The translations under genes were made by a program, and so were the position numbers. 64,000 nt of DNA from Homalodisca vitripennis (lineage: Eukaryota > Arthropoda > Insecta > Hemiptera > Cicadellidae), in the NCBI RefSeq assembly GCF_021130785.1, contig NC_060209.1, positions 20,359,501-20,423,500 on the forward strand, written 5' to 3'. The notes under the pieces are model-generated. The model was not told the DNA's origin. It saw only the letters and a list, made by a program, of their open reading frames with translations, and ran no database searches. Positions 23,600 to 34,600 of the stretch are shown here, in pieces; position 1 is the stretch's first letter, and the number at the start of each line of letters is the position of its first letter.

Positions 23600-25190
23600 G
23601 CCTGTAACGGCCCGGGTCCCAGTCGGTTGCATAGGCGGGGTTGAAGTAGTAAAGTCAGCCGGCAGTGTTATGGTTACTACCAATACCAAGTGTAGGCTGA
23701 ATGTAGGTTTTTATCAGGGCGCCACCCCGTGGCGGGTTACTTTAGTTAGGGACAATACGGGGATCTGACCCTCCCGTAGTTGGTATAGCTCTCACTGGTA
23801 AGGCAGACTTTAAACAAGTAACCATTCATGCATGCAAACCTCGACAACAAAATCACTTAAGTTATGGACCTGAACAGAATTGAAAACCAATAGCTTTCTC
23901 AATTAGAATTAACTTAGGCCCAGGCTTGGTTTTTATAACAAATAAAGAAAATGTTCTAAGTATCTGGCAGTTCCTATACCACAATTTCTGCGTAGTTGTT
24001 ACCTATTCTCAGTACTTTAATACTATCGGCATGCGCCAACTGTAGTTATATTATTTAGATATTTATAAGAAAAGGTTAACTTCAGTAACAATTAAGTTCC
24101 AATTATCAATAACTTGAATTTATTAATCACATTAAGATTATGATGTAAATTTAAAACATGATTTTTAGAGCCGATTTTTATTTTTATATAAACTAAGTAA
24201 TGTAAATCTGAGGTCCAAAATTTTACCAGAAATAGTAAAATAATTAGCTAGCTCTCGACAAGTAATATATTTAACAGGTATGTTCTGGATGTGCCAAACT
24301 TCACTTAGTTGTTATACAAATAAACACAAAAACAATTGTACAAATATTAAAGTTTCATTTAAACCATCCAATTCTTGGTAAAATATTTTATAAATAAGAG
24401 GCATGAAAATTAAGACGTAGGTGGCCACCATGCTAGACATACAATTAAACATAGACAATACACAGATAAATATAGGTACCAATTTTACATATAAATTTTA
24501 ACGCAAAACTAAACTAAAATACGAAGGCAAAAATTCCTAGCTGGTGTGAAGACACTCCACTTGCGAGCGAGTCCCGCAACCGTCCACAAAGTCCACAGCT
24601 GCTTTCAAATAACGTGTACACAAGTTCAATATTTAAGTATGGCCATACAAGAATTAAAAAAAGTTTGACTTATCGTGTCGCAGTCACTTCTCATGCCCGT
24701 GATTCCCCAACCAGTCAAGTCGTGACGCAAGGAAGTGAGGTGCGCGTACTCCTCACAGTCAGCGAAGCTCACAGTAGACCCCGCGTACAGTCTGTGCCGC
24801 TCAATGTCCAGGCGCGTGCAGTTTGCCTCGCGTACAATCCGGAATGAACACCAGAACCCTCTTCAAAAATATAGCAAATTACGGAAATCCTCCCAAGGAG
24901 CTGAAGAGGGTCTGTCACCTGCCTCAACTCTGCACTCCGCTAAAACAGACCAGGAACTCCCAAGCTCAACGTCCCGTTCGTCACTCATCACTCCCAGCGC
25001 TAGGTGGACGAACCTTGAACTTCAGCTTTCGTCATCCGGTAGCCTACTTCATTGTAACCGATAACAACAATCAAGTTATCTATCTGGTCAAGGTCAGGGT
25101 GGACACACTCCGTTTCCTTGGTGGTTGACGAATTTTGCGTTGGCGCGCCACTACGCAAATATAACTTTGTTTAGTTGATCAGGCTAAACT
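23600..25190. mobile_element. probable insertion inside the retrotransposon relic, unclassified
   Basis: Sequence character changes at TGTAACGGCCCGGGTCC (23605). GC-rich patches alternate with AT-rich sequence until about 25190, where retrotransposon-like coding resumes. A TG start is compatible with a solo LTR, but no matching CA end or target duplication could be fixed. Frames in 24600-25130 are short and overlap in several phases, so they are not called as genes. Confidence 0.3.
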
Positions 25191-25865
25191 TTCGTCCAGT
25201 AGACCAAGAAACGAGCGTTTCAAGCCTGGACTAACATATGAAACACCTCTAAAAAAATTCAGGTGCTAAAGACACCCATCTCAAGTTTAAGGCACTCAGT
25301 AGGCATCAAAATTCAGCATTCATATCAGACGCTGGCAATAAATAAAAAGCGCTCTGATCAATCGTTAATCAAGAGCGAAAGAGAATAAATGTACACAACC
25401 CCATATAAACTTTTTACATTGAAACAAATAATTACTGACCCTTATAAAATTGCTGAGCATTTCAACAAGCACTTCACAACCATAGCTGAGGAAACCCTCA
25501 AAGAACGTCAAATTAACACTACCCCGCCGAGATATTATCAACCAGATACAGTTGTTAACAAACTTAAACTAATCTAAACTGACCAAAATGAAGTACGAGA
25601 TCGTAAATACTATCATCGATTCACTCAAACCCAAAAAAGTCAGCAGGCGACAATAAGGTCTCAGCCAAACTTATTAAATTCTATAAATCATAACTGATTG
25701 AATCCATAGTGGACATAATAAACAGATCTTTAGAACAGGGCGTATTCCCAATAGGCCTTAAAACATAAAGTTTATCTAAAATATAAAAATTGAGACATCG
25801 CAGAAATTAACAACTATAGGCCCATTTCACTGATAACAACCACCTCCAAAATTCTGGAGAAAAAT

Positions 25866-26675
25866 TACGGTTGCGTGTAAAGTCGGGTTTACGGGCGAAG
25901 ATTTTACGTGACAACGTCTTTTTCTCGGTAGAATATTTATTGATATGAATATTATTAAATTGCACAATAGGAACAAGGAATTTAATGAAAATAAGAATTG
26001 CACAAATTTTAACTATAGAAATATATTTTGTTTACTAAAACATTGTACATAATTTGAAATTAATTAAAATTTGTTATTGTAAATGGTAAAGTTGAATAAA
26101 ACATTTACTAAAATTGGAATTTGAAATTCTTGCTAAACACAAACTCCGCGCGTGGTGATTGGTCGGTTTAGTTCGTTTGTTTGGTCGCACTGTTATGACA
26201 GGTCAGAGGTTATAATTTGTTATTTTAAATGTTTGACTAGCAATACGCGCTGTTTCTTCTCAATCGACTGAATTACGATTGATTGCAGAGTGATTTAAAC
26301 TAATAATTTACTTAACACTATCAACATTTGTCAATAGTATGACATAACCTATAAACTCAGTTTCTCAACTTCTGTGTCAATCTAACAATTAATCAATCAA
26401 TCATAGTTTACGATAATGAAATATCAGTGTACAATTATTTACCTTTATTGTTGTAGTTGTTGTAAATGACGAATCTAAGCACTCCACATTTTCACGAATA
26501 AACATAGTTATCTGCTTTATCCCGTGCGGCGGACCCACAGTTATCTGCTTTATCCCGTGCGGATCCCGTGCGGCGGACCCACTGGACGGGCATCGTAACG
26601 TTACCGGGCGTTACACTTTTTCATGAGTGACTCCGAGCCGCAACCTAATTTAAGACGTTGTCACGTCAAAAAATT
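25866..26675. mobile_element. DNA-transposon-like insertion with inverted ends, splitting the RT relic
   Basis: The RT frame breaks after a GAGAAAAATT sequence and resumes at AAAATTGTCC, so about 0.8 kb is extra. Near its ends lie TTTTACGTGACAACGTCTTT and, read inward from the right, TTTTGACGTGACAACGTCTT, an inverted pair. AAAAATT on both sides may be a target duplication. No transposase is present. A partly duplicated GC-rich CTTTATCCCGTGCGG sequence occurs near 26518-26590. Confidence 0.5.
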
Positions 26676-28329
26676 GTCCTAAAAAGACTCCATGAACTTC
26701 TTGAAGCTAACAGTCATCTGATTCCAAGGCAGCACGGGTTTCTCCAAGGTAGATCAAACACTTCAGCCTTTATTCAAATTGTGGAGTCTGTGATAAACCA
26801 TCTTGTAAACCATCCGTAAACACATGATTGAACTAACCTGCAAGAGCAAAAGCACAGAATTCAAAGTCAAATCTAATCCACTGGAAGTGAAAAGAGCCGT
26901 ACATTAAGGCACTGTGCTTGGACCAATCCTTTTTATACTTTTGACAAATGACCTCCCTAGCTTTCTGCTCAACTATTGTTAAACGGTTTTATATACAGAT
27001 GACACAGCTATCATTCTTGGCAACAGAAACAAAGATCAGCTTGACATACTCAGTTTTATTGCCTTTGAAATGACAAAACAATACTGTGGCATGAATGATC
27101 TGGCTCTAAATGAAAATAAAACACAACAATTAATTCTTACTGAAGCTAAGAACAGCCAATCCCACAGCCTTCCGTTATTAACACAACCAAATACCTCGGC
27201 TTAACCATCGACAATACTCTTTCATGGACACCCCATACACATCAACTCATTAAAAAACTAATCAGCAACATATATATGTCACCAGACGAATGAAACAAAT
27301 AAGCGATCCCAAACGGCAAAGATTGCTTACTTTGCCCTGTTTGAGTCGGATTTAAGATATGGCTTAGTGGTCTGGGGTGAAACAACGGCCCAGAACTTAC
27401 AAAGTATCAGTCGTACAGAAAAAAAGCAATTAGGGCCCTCACCGGATTGAACTACGGTGAGAGCTGCAAAGAAGCCTTCAGAGAGCCAAGATCTTGACGA
27501 TAACATCATTGTATATTCGCGAGAACATCATGTACGTTGTTAGTTCTGATCAAACAAGACTAGCGGACCAGCACTAATACAACACTAGAAACAGGCATAA
27601 CTTCCTCCTGGATCCTCACCATATCAGCCTTTATGAGAAAAAGCCTGCGTACGAAGGTGTAGCTTTATTTAACTCACTACCAGACCACTTGAAGAGACTT
27701 TCTGTGAATAGACTGAAGACTGTCACAACCGACTGGCTCCTGCAACACTCATTCTACTCAGTGAAAGAGTTCTAGGACTGGAAGAACAATACACGATCAC
27801 TGCCTTCATAAATAACTTGTTTTTATCTTTTTTTCTAGTTTTTTTTAATGACTGCATGTTCACTTGCTCTGTCCTAAATTTTTATTGTGATTTACAATTT
27901 TGTGTGTTATTGTTAAAAAAATCAGTATTGGTTCATCATACCGATAGTGTTATAAGTAAATATCGTTTGCCAATATCAATATTAAAAAACAGGTCGGCTT
28001 ATCGTACTTTAACCACCAAATCCACACAAGAAAATAATATCTCGTAACTTTTAAAAGATATATCACATAATTCCTTCATATTCATAACTATTTTCAAATT
28101 CTCAAAAATTCAGTTACTTTTTGTTGTTTATTTTTTACATTAAACATTATTGTAATCAGTAAGTTGAAAATATATGTTAAATTAAAATATATAGTAATCT
28201 TTAATTATTCATTGGATACAAACAATCAAACCCTTCGTTAAACACAACCGTATATCGAGTATAAACCGCTTACCAAAGTCTTCCCAAGTCTGTCCAAACT
28301 TTCGAACGTAAATTGGTACCAAACGGAAA

Positions 28330-28457
28330 TCTTTTTTTAAAATTTTGTATTAGTTTTCGTAGTCGTGGGTCGTGGTTGGGTTAGTGAATGCGTGTTATTT
28401 GTTAGGTTATTTGAGTGTGTTAGGGTTACTGATATTAATTTACTAATAAAATCAATC
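28330..28457 (+). promoter_or_regulatory. RRP1 5' leader / promoter-proximal region
   Basis: The sequence directly before the ATG has short GT-rich motifs and the same frame is open upstream from 28365, but no in-frame upstream methionine aligns with the family. No TATA box is visible. The transcription start is not fixed, so this is only the likely 5' leader. The stretch 27786-28330 is AT-rich with no other feature. Confidence 0.3.
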
Positions 28458-28635
28458 ATGACTAAGGTTATAGAAGAAGTTCATTTAACGACTATTAAAC
28501 CCAAAAACGAAGTACTATTACTAGCACAAGAAATATCGTTTGCCAAAGTTCTTGCATCTAACGACAAACGTCTTAGAGATCGCGGCCTGAGGAGGCTAAA
28601 AAAGTGGTTTACGGCCCGTTCTCAAGGATCAGCAG
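28458..28635 (+). CDS. RRP1: RRP1 exon 1
   Basis: Starts at ATG 28458 and ends GCAG|GTAATT, phase 1. It encodes residues 1-59 with [20 protein letters not shown], then [15 protein letters not shown]. The E..FA..LASND...RDR...LKK...R pattern opens every RRP1 protein. Confidence 0.93.
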
Positions 28636-31600
28636 GTAATTAAAGGTCTCTAAGATAGGATATCCTTTTGGTGTAAGATCATTATTATAAATGTTTGAAA
28701 TTTCATATGTATCATAAATGTTGTAGGTTATTTAGCCTATTTAAATTGCTAGACAAACCTATGGTTTGTAACATCGCTTTATTACACAAACTTTTGTTAT
28801 TTCATTAAATATATCCCTATTTCATTCACAAATTACCAAAAGTAAATCAATTTGTGTAAACAAAACAGTTTAGACAAAGAAAAGGCAAAATTAACCTAAA
28901 AGTATGTCTGAGATCCTGTAGGTGTAGTGGGACAGTATTTTTAGGTCTTGCTGGCAGTGCGGTATCAGTTTACAAAATCGTGACCATGGAAAGGTATGTT
29001 AATTTTTTTTCCCTGAAAACTACAATTTTTCCTGAAAACAATAGTGAAGAAAAAATTCGTCGGCAACGAAAATCAAAGGAGTTACGATTTTTTGAAATCC
29101 TCTGAAAACTCTGTTTTTGACAGTACCTCTGGCAATTTTACTGAAATGATGACGTTAATCCTGTCAACGATGCCTGCCCGCTGCGCACTGCTTGCTCTTT
29201 TAGAAAAAAAAATTAACTCGAGCTTGCAAAAGTCGAATCCCAGATCACGTGATGCCCCTGATCCTTAACCCTCCAAGTGTTGTTCGACAAAATTTTGTCG
29301 GTTATTTTCCATTCTTAATGCAATAATGGCCGAAAGGCATCAATATAATACAATGATATACTTTCCCCCCAGTTTATATGCACCTGTGATAATAATACTT
29401 GGCTATAAATGCCCAACCCATGAAAAAAAAGTCCATTTTTCATGGTCACGGTATTGTAAATAAATACCGGCAGTGCTTTTCTTAATAATGAGGCTAGGTT
29501 AATTGGCTGCAGAATAATAAGTGCCACCACCACAATTGAGTCATTAACCTACATAAAACTTCGGTTTTCGATATTAGGATGATGGATAATATGGATGTTT
29601 CCATACCTGACAACTTTAGTGACATTATTATACATTCCTAATTGAGCTGAAGTATATTAAGCGGCCACCACCACAGTCAATCATGATTATTGAATCAATG
29701 ATATTCATGCGTACTGAATCCCTGATATTCAGGACTATCCAAAATCACTGAAAACAAAACGTCCAACCAAATTACGTAATAGGTATTCCAAATATCAATA
29801 TAGTTCTGCTGGTTTTAAATCTTGAAAATTAATGTATTAACGGTAAAGAAAAAACTATTTAGCCTATATATTTATAAAATGTTACACACAAAACCATGTA
29901 ATATTTACTTACTTTTTACTATTTTCAAGGAAAAACATTTCTGACTTCTTATGACACAAAGAACACGGTATCAATTTACATTAACGTGACCATGGAAAGG
30001 TATGTTCATTTTTTTTCCTGAAAACAATATTGAAGAAAAAATTTGTCGGCAAAGAAAATCAAAGGAGCTACGATTTTTTTAAATCCTCTGAAAACTTTGT
30101 TTTTGACAGTTTTGACGCCATAACTCAGCGTCTGTTCAAACTCAGTATAGCCAGATTTTAAAAACCGATTATCATACCAACAACGAGAAATTGTCGTACT
30201 TTCATATAAAATAATCGGGTAAATCTTAAGCTCAGCGACTACCGCTCCAATCGCCGTAATTTTTTGCATACTAACACAGGTTAACGTAATTTCACCGAAA
30301 ACAATAGTCCCGATTATCGCTAACATATAAAAACCAGTTTTTCGGCAGTAAAATGTTGGCAATACAAAACACATAAATAACGAGATTTTCGACTATCAAA
30401 CTAAAAACAATGGCTGACCATGGTCGTTTTGATGAGTTTACAGTAGTCACGTGACAAACAGGAAAGTTACTGATTGGCCGGGCGGGTCACGTGACCTATA
30501 GGACGGCTTCGATTGACCGCCAGACGTAAACAAACAAACCCACATGGACAAGGAATAATTAGTGAAGTTATTGACATGGCGTGCGATGGTTCTTGTCACA
30601 CGCTAAAAAGACCCTAGCTTGCGTATTCAAAACTCAGATCACGCGATGCTTGCTCTTTTAGAAAAAAAAATTAACTCGAGCTTGCAAAGTCCAAGCCCAG
30701 ATCACGCCATGACTGCTTACACACACAAAACTCAGACAGAACTAATGCAGGTTTCATTACAAGCAAAAGGTAACCGGCGCGCGTTTATCACTGATAAGAT
30801 AAGACGAGTTTATACTAGAAGTAGTACCTGGACTACTGCCCTATGAAATAATAATGCCAAAAAAAAAACGAATAAATGCGATGTCAGTCAGGTTTTTTTT
30901 AATTTTATTTTTTCCGACATTTTTTTTTTGGGGGGGGGGAGTAAACGGCTACGGCGATAATCGGGATTATATTTTTCGGTGAAATTACGTTAACCTGTGT
31001 TAGTATGCAAAAAATCTCGGCGACTGGAGCGGTATTCGCTGAGCTTAAGATTTACCAATAATCGTACCAAACACATTTAATGAAAAAGTATGTTATGTTC
31101 GTATAATAAGTTAGGTACTTTGGGATTATACCGACCACACCAGTATGAAGAACACAAAAATATAAATTTATAGAAACAAACATGATAGAACGAAAAAACA
31201 ACTGTTTAATTATTACAAAATTACAAACATTTCCAGGTACTGTGATCGGTATTGTTGTCGCTGTTATCTTATCTTTCTCGAGAATCCCGATTAGGGCAGG
31301 GCGCGGCATCACATGATTTGCACGGTACTTAATTGCCTTTCCATTACAATTCAATTTATATTTCTGATCAGCCCCTCTAGAATTTGATATTTTACTGATA
31401 GGTACTATCTCGAGGGATGTTTTTCTTTCACCGACATCAGCGCGGGGCAGCACCTTTGGTGCTGCCGAAGTCCGCGCTGATGGCCGGAGGCACTCGCATT
31501 TTGGGTGGTGGAGTGTGATCAAGAATAAAAACAAGTTTTGAGTGTTTTTCAATAAAGAGTTTAGTTTTAGTTTGGTAATGTTTGTTTTTGTTGAATTTTG

Positions 31601-34600
31601 TGTTTGGAGAAATGTAGAGGTAAAACACGGAAGTTATAACAAAGCGACGCACCAGCTGAACAGGCGGCGAGACTCTGCAATCACGTTATCTACTAGACTG
31701 CTCGACTTTTACCTCTGTTTGAGGGTGGGGAGGGGTTTGCGATAAGACAATTCCTGTTTTATATTGACAAAATATTGTTCTACGCTAATCTAGTAATCAG
31801 TAGAAGCAAAATGTCAAATAACGATTCATGTCTGGGTGTGGTCGGTATAATCCCAAAGTACCATAAGTTATGTTATAATTCACTTTTGGTTTGTTACTTG
31901 TATAAATTTGTCAAAAATCTTTCATGGTACGATAACAACTACCCATCGTGTATCTTACCGGCGCATAAAATCAATGAAATTATCGTACCTTTACGATAAT
32001 TATTGTACCTCTGGCAACACTATCCATATTTGACAGTTTGGTATTACTCCGACCCTTCTCAAATAAAGAAGGGACGCCATTTTGAACTACTGTTGTTCCT
32101 CCACGTCTATTCTTAACCTCTTAGTTCAGTAGTGGTAATGGCACACCTTTGTGTTGGATGTTCGGTATCTCACGTGGAAGCAATTCGTAAAGACGAGTAT
32201 ACGTTAATCCTGTCAACGATGCTTGCCCGCTGCGCACTGCTTGCTCTTTTAGAAAAAAAATTAACTCGAGCTTGCAAAAGTCGAATCCCAGATCACGTGA
32301 TGCCCCTGCTCCTTAACGCAATAATGTCCGAAAGGCATCAATATAATTTAATAATATACTTTCCCCCCAGTTCATATGCACCTGTGATAATAATACTTGG
32401 CTATAAATGCCCAACCCATGAAAAAAAGTACATTTTCCATGGTCACGCTAATGTAAATAAATACCAAGAACACAAGTACATTGTCATTGTATTTGCCGCC
32501 ATTAGTCAATTACCAAACACATGATTATCAGTATGTCAGTAAATATGACCTGAAAAATTGTTTAGACCGTTGTAACTGGGTTGATATTTTGGTTGGCAAA
32601 GATGCTAAAGATATGTATGACACCTTTCGTAACATTTTTATATATTTGTTTAATGTTTTTCTCCCTATGAAGACAAAGACTCTAGAAAACAAATGTGTTA
32701 ATAATACTTGGTATTCACATCATCTTCAAAATATTAAAGATACTATTATATTTTAGTTTGAGGTAACTTAAAGTACTGAAGATAATCATATTAGAAGAAT
32801 GTATAAACAAGCACTATGTGATCCTAAGATAAATGCTAATGATAACGTGCAATATATAAAAAAATTCTGGCAATGTAAACAAAGCAGTATGGCAGTTCGT
32901 AAAGAAAGAAAGGATGAAAAACAACAATTGTGTTCCTGCTCCTGATGCTGATGAACCCTTCTATTATACCATCTTGGATCAGTTTCTATAGATGATTCAA
33001 TACACGATAACAGTCTAGATCTACTACAGAACACAAACCAATTTAATGTAAATTTTAAGAGGTTTTCCTCCTAAGGGTGTCATGGACTGTATGTTTAAGG
33101 TTAAGTCTTGTAAATCTAAAGGTGTGTGTGTGTGTGTGCACGCGTGTGTGTGTGTGTGTGTGTGTAATCATCTAGTGATGCAGTTAATCTCCATTATTGA
33201 ATTTCTTTTGGCAAGGTGTTTTAATGAGTGTCGGAAAGTTGAGAAAGGTGACAGGCATAGGAATGACAGCTATATGCCAACTTCTCTAATCCCTATTATT
33301 TAATTAGCTAAATACTTGCAGTACAAATGAGAAGGATTTTCTATCAAGATTTTCCATGCGTCCATCAGTTTGGTTTTAGGCCAGGAATATCCATGGTTGG
33401 TGGGCTGGTGTCCCATGTTGTTGTTGAGTTTGATGAGGAAGATGCTATGACTATAGTAAGGCTTTCGACTGTCTTGATTGGGACATTCTTTTGAAAAAAC
33501 TTTTAAATTATAAGTTAATTGACATTGAAAATATATTATTTTAAGCATATTTCTCTCATCGGCAACAAAAAGTGTACATTAATGAGGGATCCAAAGAGAC
33601 TAAGTTCTACATGGGTTCCACAAGGGTTGGTTCTTGGACCTGTTTCATTTCTTATTATAATTAATGACTTAAGTAGTAATGTTCCATCTAATACCATAAT
33701 GTTTGCCGATGATGTTGCACAGGAGGCTGTCTTTGTCTTGTCTTACAGGGGAAAGTCTTTGAGGCTGCCTTCCTGATTCGGCTAAATGCATTTCTGGAGC
33801 GTTTTGAGATTTTGAGTCCAAATCAGTTTGGATTCAGGAAAAACAAATCTACAATCGATGCAATTTCGAATCATCTGGATAATGTTGTCGATGGGTTGGA
33901 GAGGCGAGAACATGTGCTCAGCGTATTTCTCGACCTTTCCAAGGCGTTTGACTGCGTGCATCATGAGACATTGATGAACCAGTTAGAGCTTTGTGGCATT
34001 CAGGGTCTTCCTCATAAATGGATCTCGTCTTATCTCAGGGACAGATACCAGTGTGCGCAGATCTCAGGTGTCATATCGAGGAGAAATAAACTGGTTCATG
34101 GAGTCCCACAGGGATCTATTCTTGGGCCAGTTCTTTTTCTTCAATATGTAAATCGAATAAATTCATCGATCCAAAATGGAAAGATAATTCAATATGCCGA
34201 TGATACGACTCTGCATAAAATCAATTCCAAAAGAAAATCTTGAAATTGAATCCTTCATTGCTGTCAATTTTGCTGCATTCAAAATTTTTCTAATATCAAC
34301 TTAAGAACAAACAGTACAAAATCTAATGTCATAAACTTTTGTCTCCGACAAAATGAAGATGTAAGCCACCCGGCAGTTTTTGTAGAAAATGAGCTCTTGG
34401 AGAATACTGACTGTACCAAGTTCCTAGGGATGTACCTCGACAAAGGTCCAACCTGGAACAATCATGTGGACTATATCTGTGCTCGTGTTACTTCAGGCAT
34501 CTACGCCCTGCGTAACCTTGTCAACTATTGTTCACAAAAAGTCTTAAGAATAGCTTATTTTGGCCTGATTTTTCCATACCTGACATATATGGTTTAAGAC

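Larger units (their letters stand above)
22040..27785 (+). pseudogene. decayed full-length-scale non-LTR retrotransposon with internal insertions
   Basis: Plus-strand remnants run in the order of a jockey/CR1-like element. An ORF1-like lysine/asparagine-rich coiled segment (about 22178-23050) comes first. A linker at 25389-25570 reads IAEHFNKHFTTIAEE. RT blocks follow: NNYRPISL near 25815, KAARV-type HGFLQGRS near 26725, GTVLGPILFI near 26920 and YTDDTAII near 26995. A C-terminal tail (VVQKKAIRALTGLNYGESC near 27410) and HSFYS-like sequence near 27750 close it. Many stops and frameshifts are present. It is interrupted by segments at 23600-25190 and 25866-26675. No terminal duplication could be fixed. 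Confidence 0.65.
28960..32470. repeat. unclassified cluster of direct and inverted repeats
   Basis: Direct copies: C-block 28980-29120 and 29989-30112; A-block 29150-29264, part at 30643-30690, and 32200-32312; B-block 29318-29463 and 32315-32466. Inverted pairs: 30232-30325 against about 30965-31058, and 31106-31145 against 31833-31876 (a GGTACTTTGGGATTATACC core). A and B blocks lie in the same order twice, separated in the first copy by a 46-bp TTAA insert. No transposase or RT frame is visible, so this may be fragments of one DNA-transposon family or a non-autonomous derivative. Confidence 0.7.

Noticed and set aside
24614..25128. Three overlapping plus-strand frames of 77-109 codons
   Set aside because: They overlap in different phases in a GC-rich patch of a probable insertion, with no motif or splice structure; an open-frame by-product of base composition.
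29215..29250. GTCGAATCCC resembling a tRNA B-box, repeated near 32279
   Set aside because: No A-box at a suitable distance and no cloverleaf; it is part of the unclassified repeat block.
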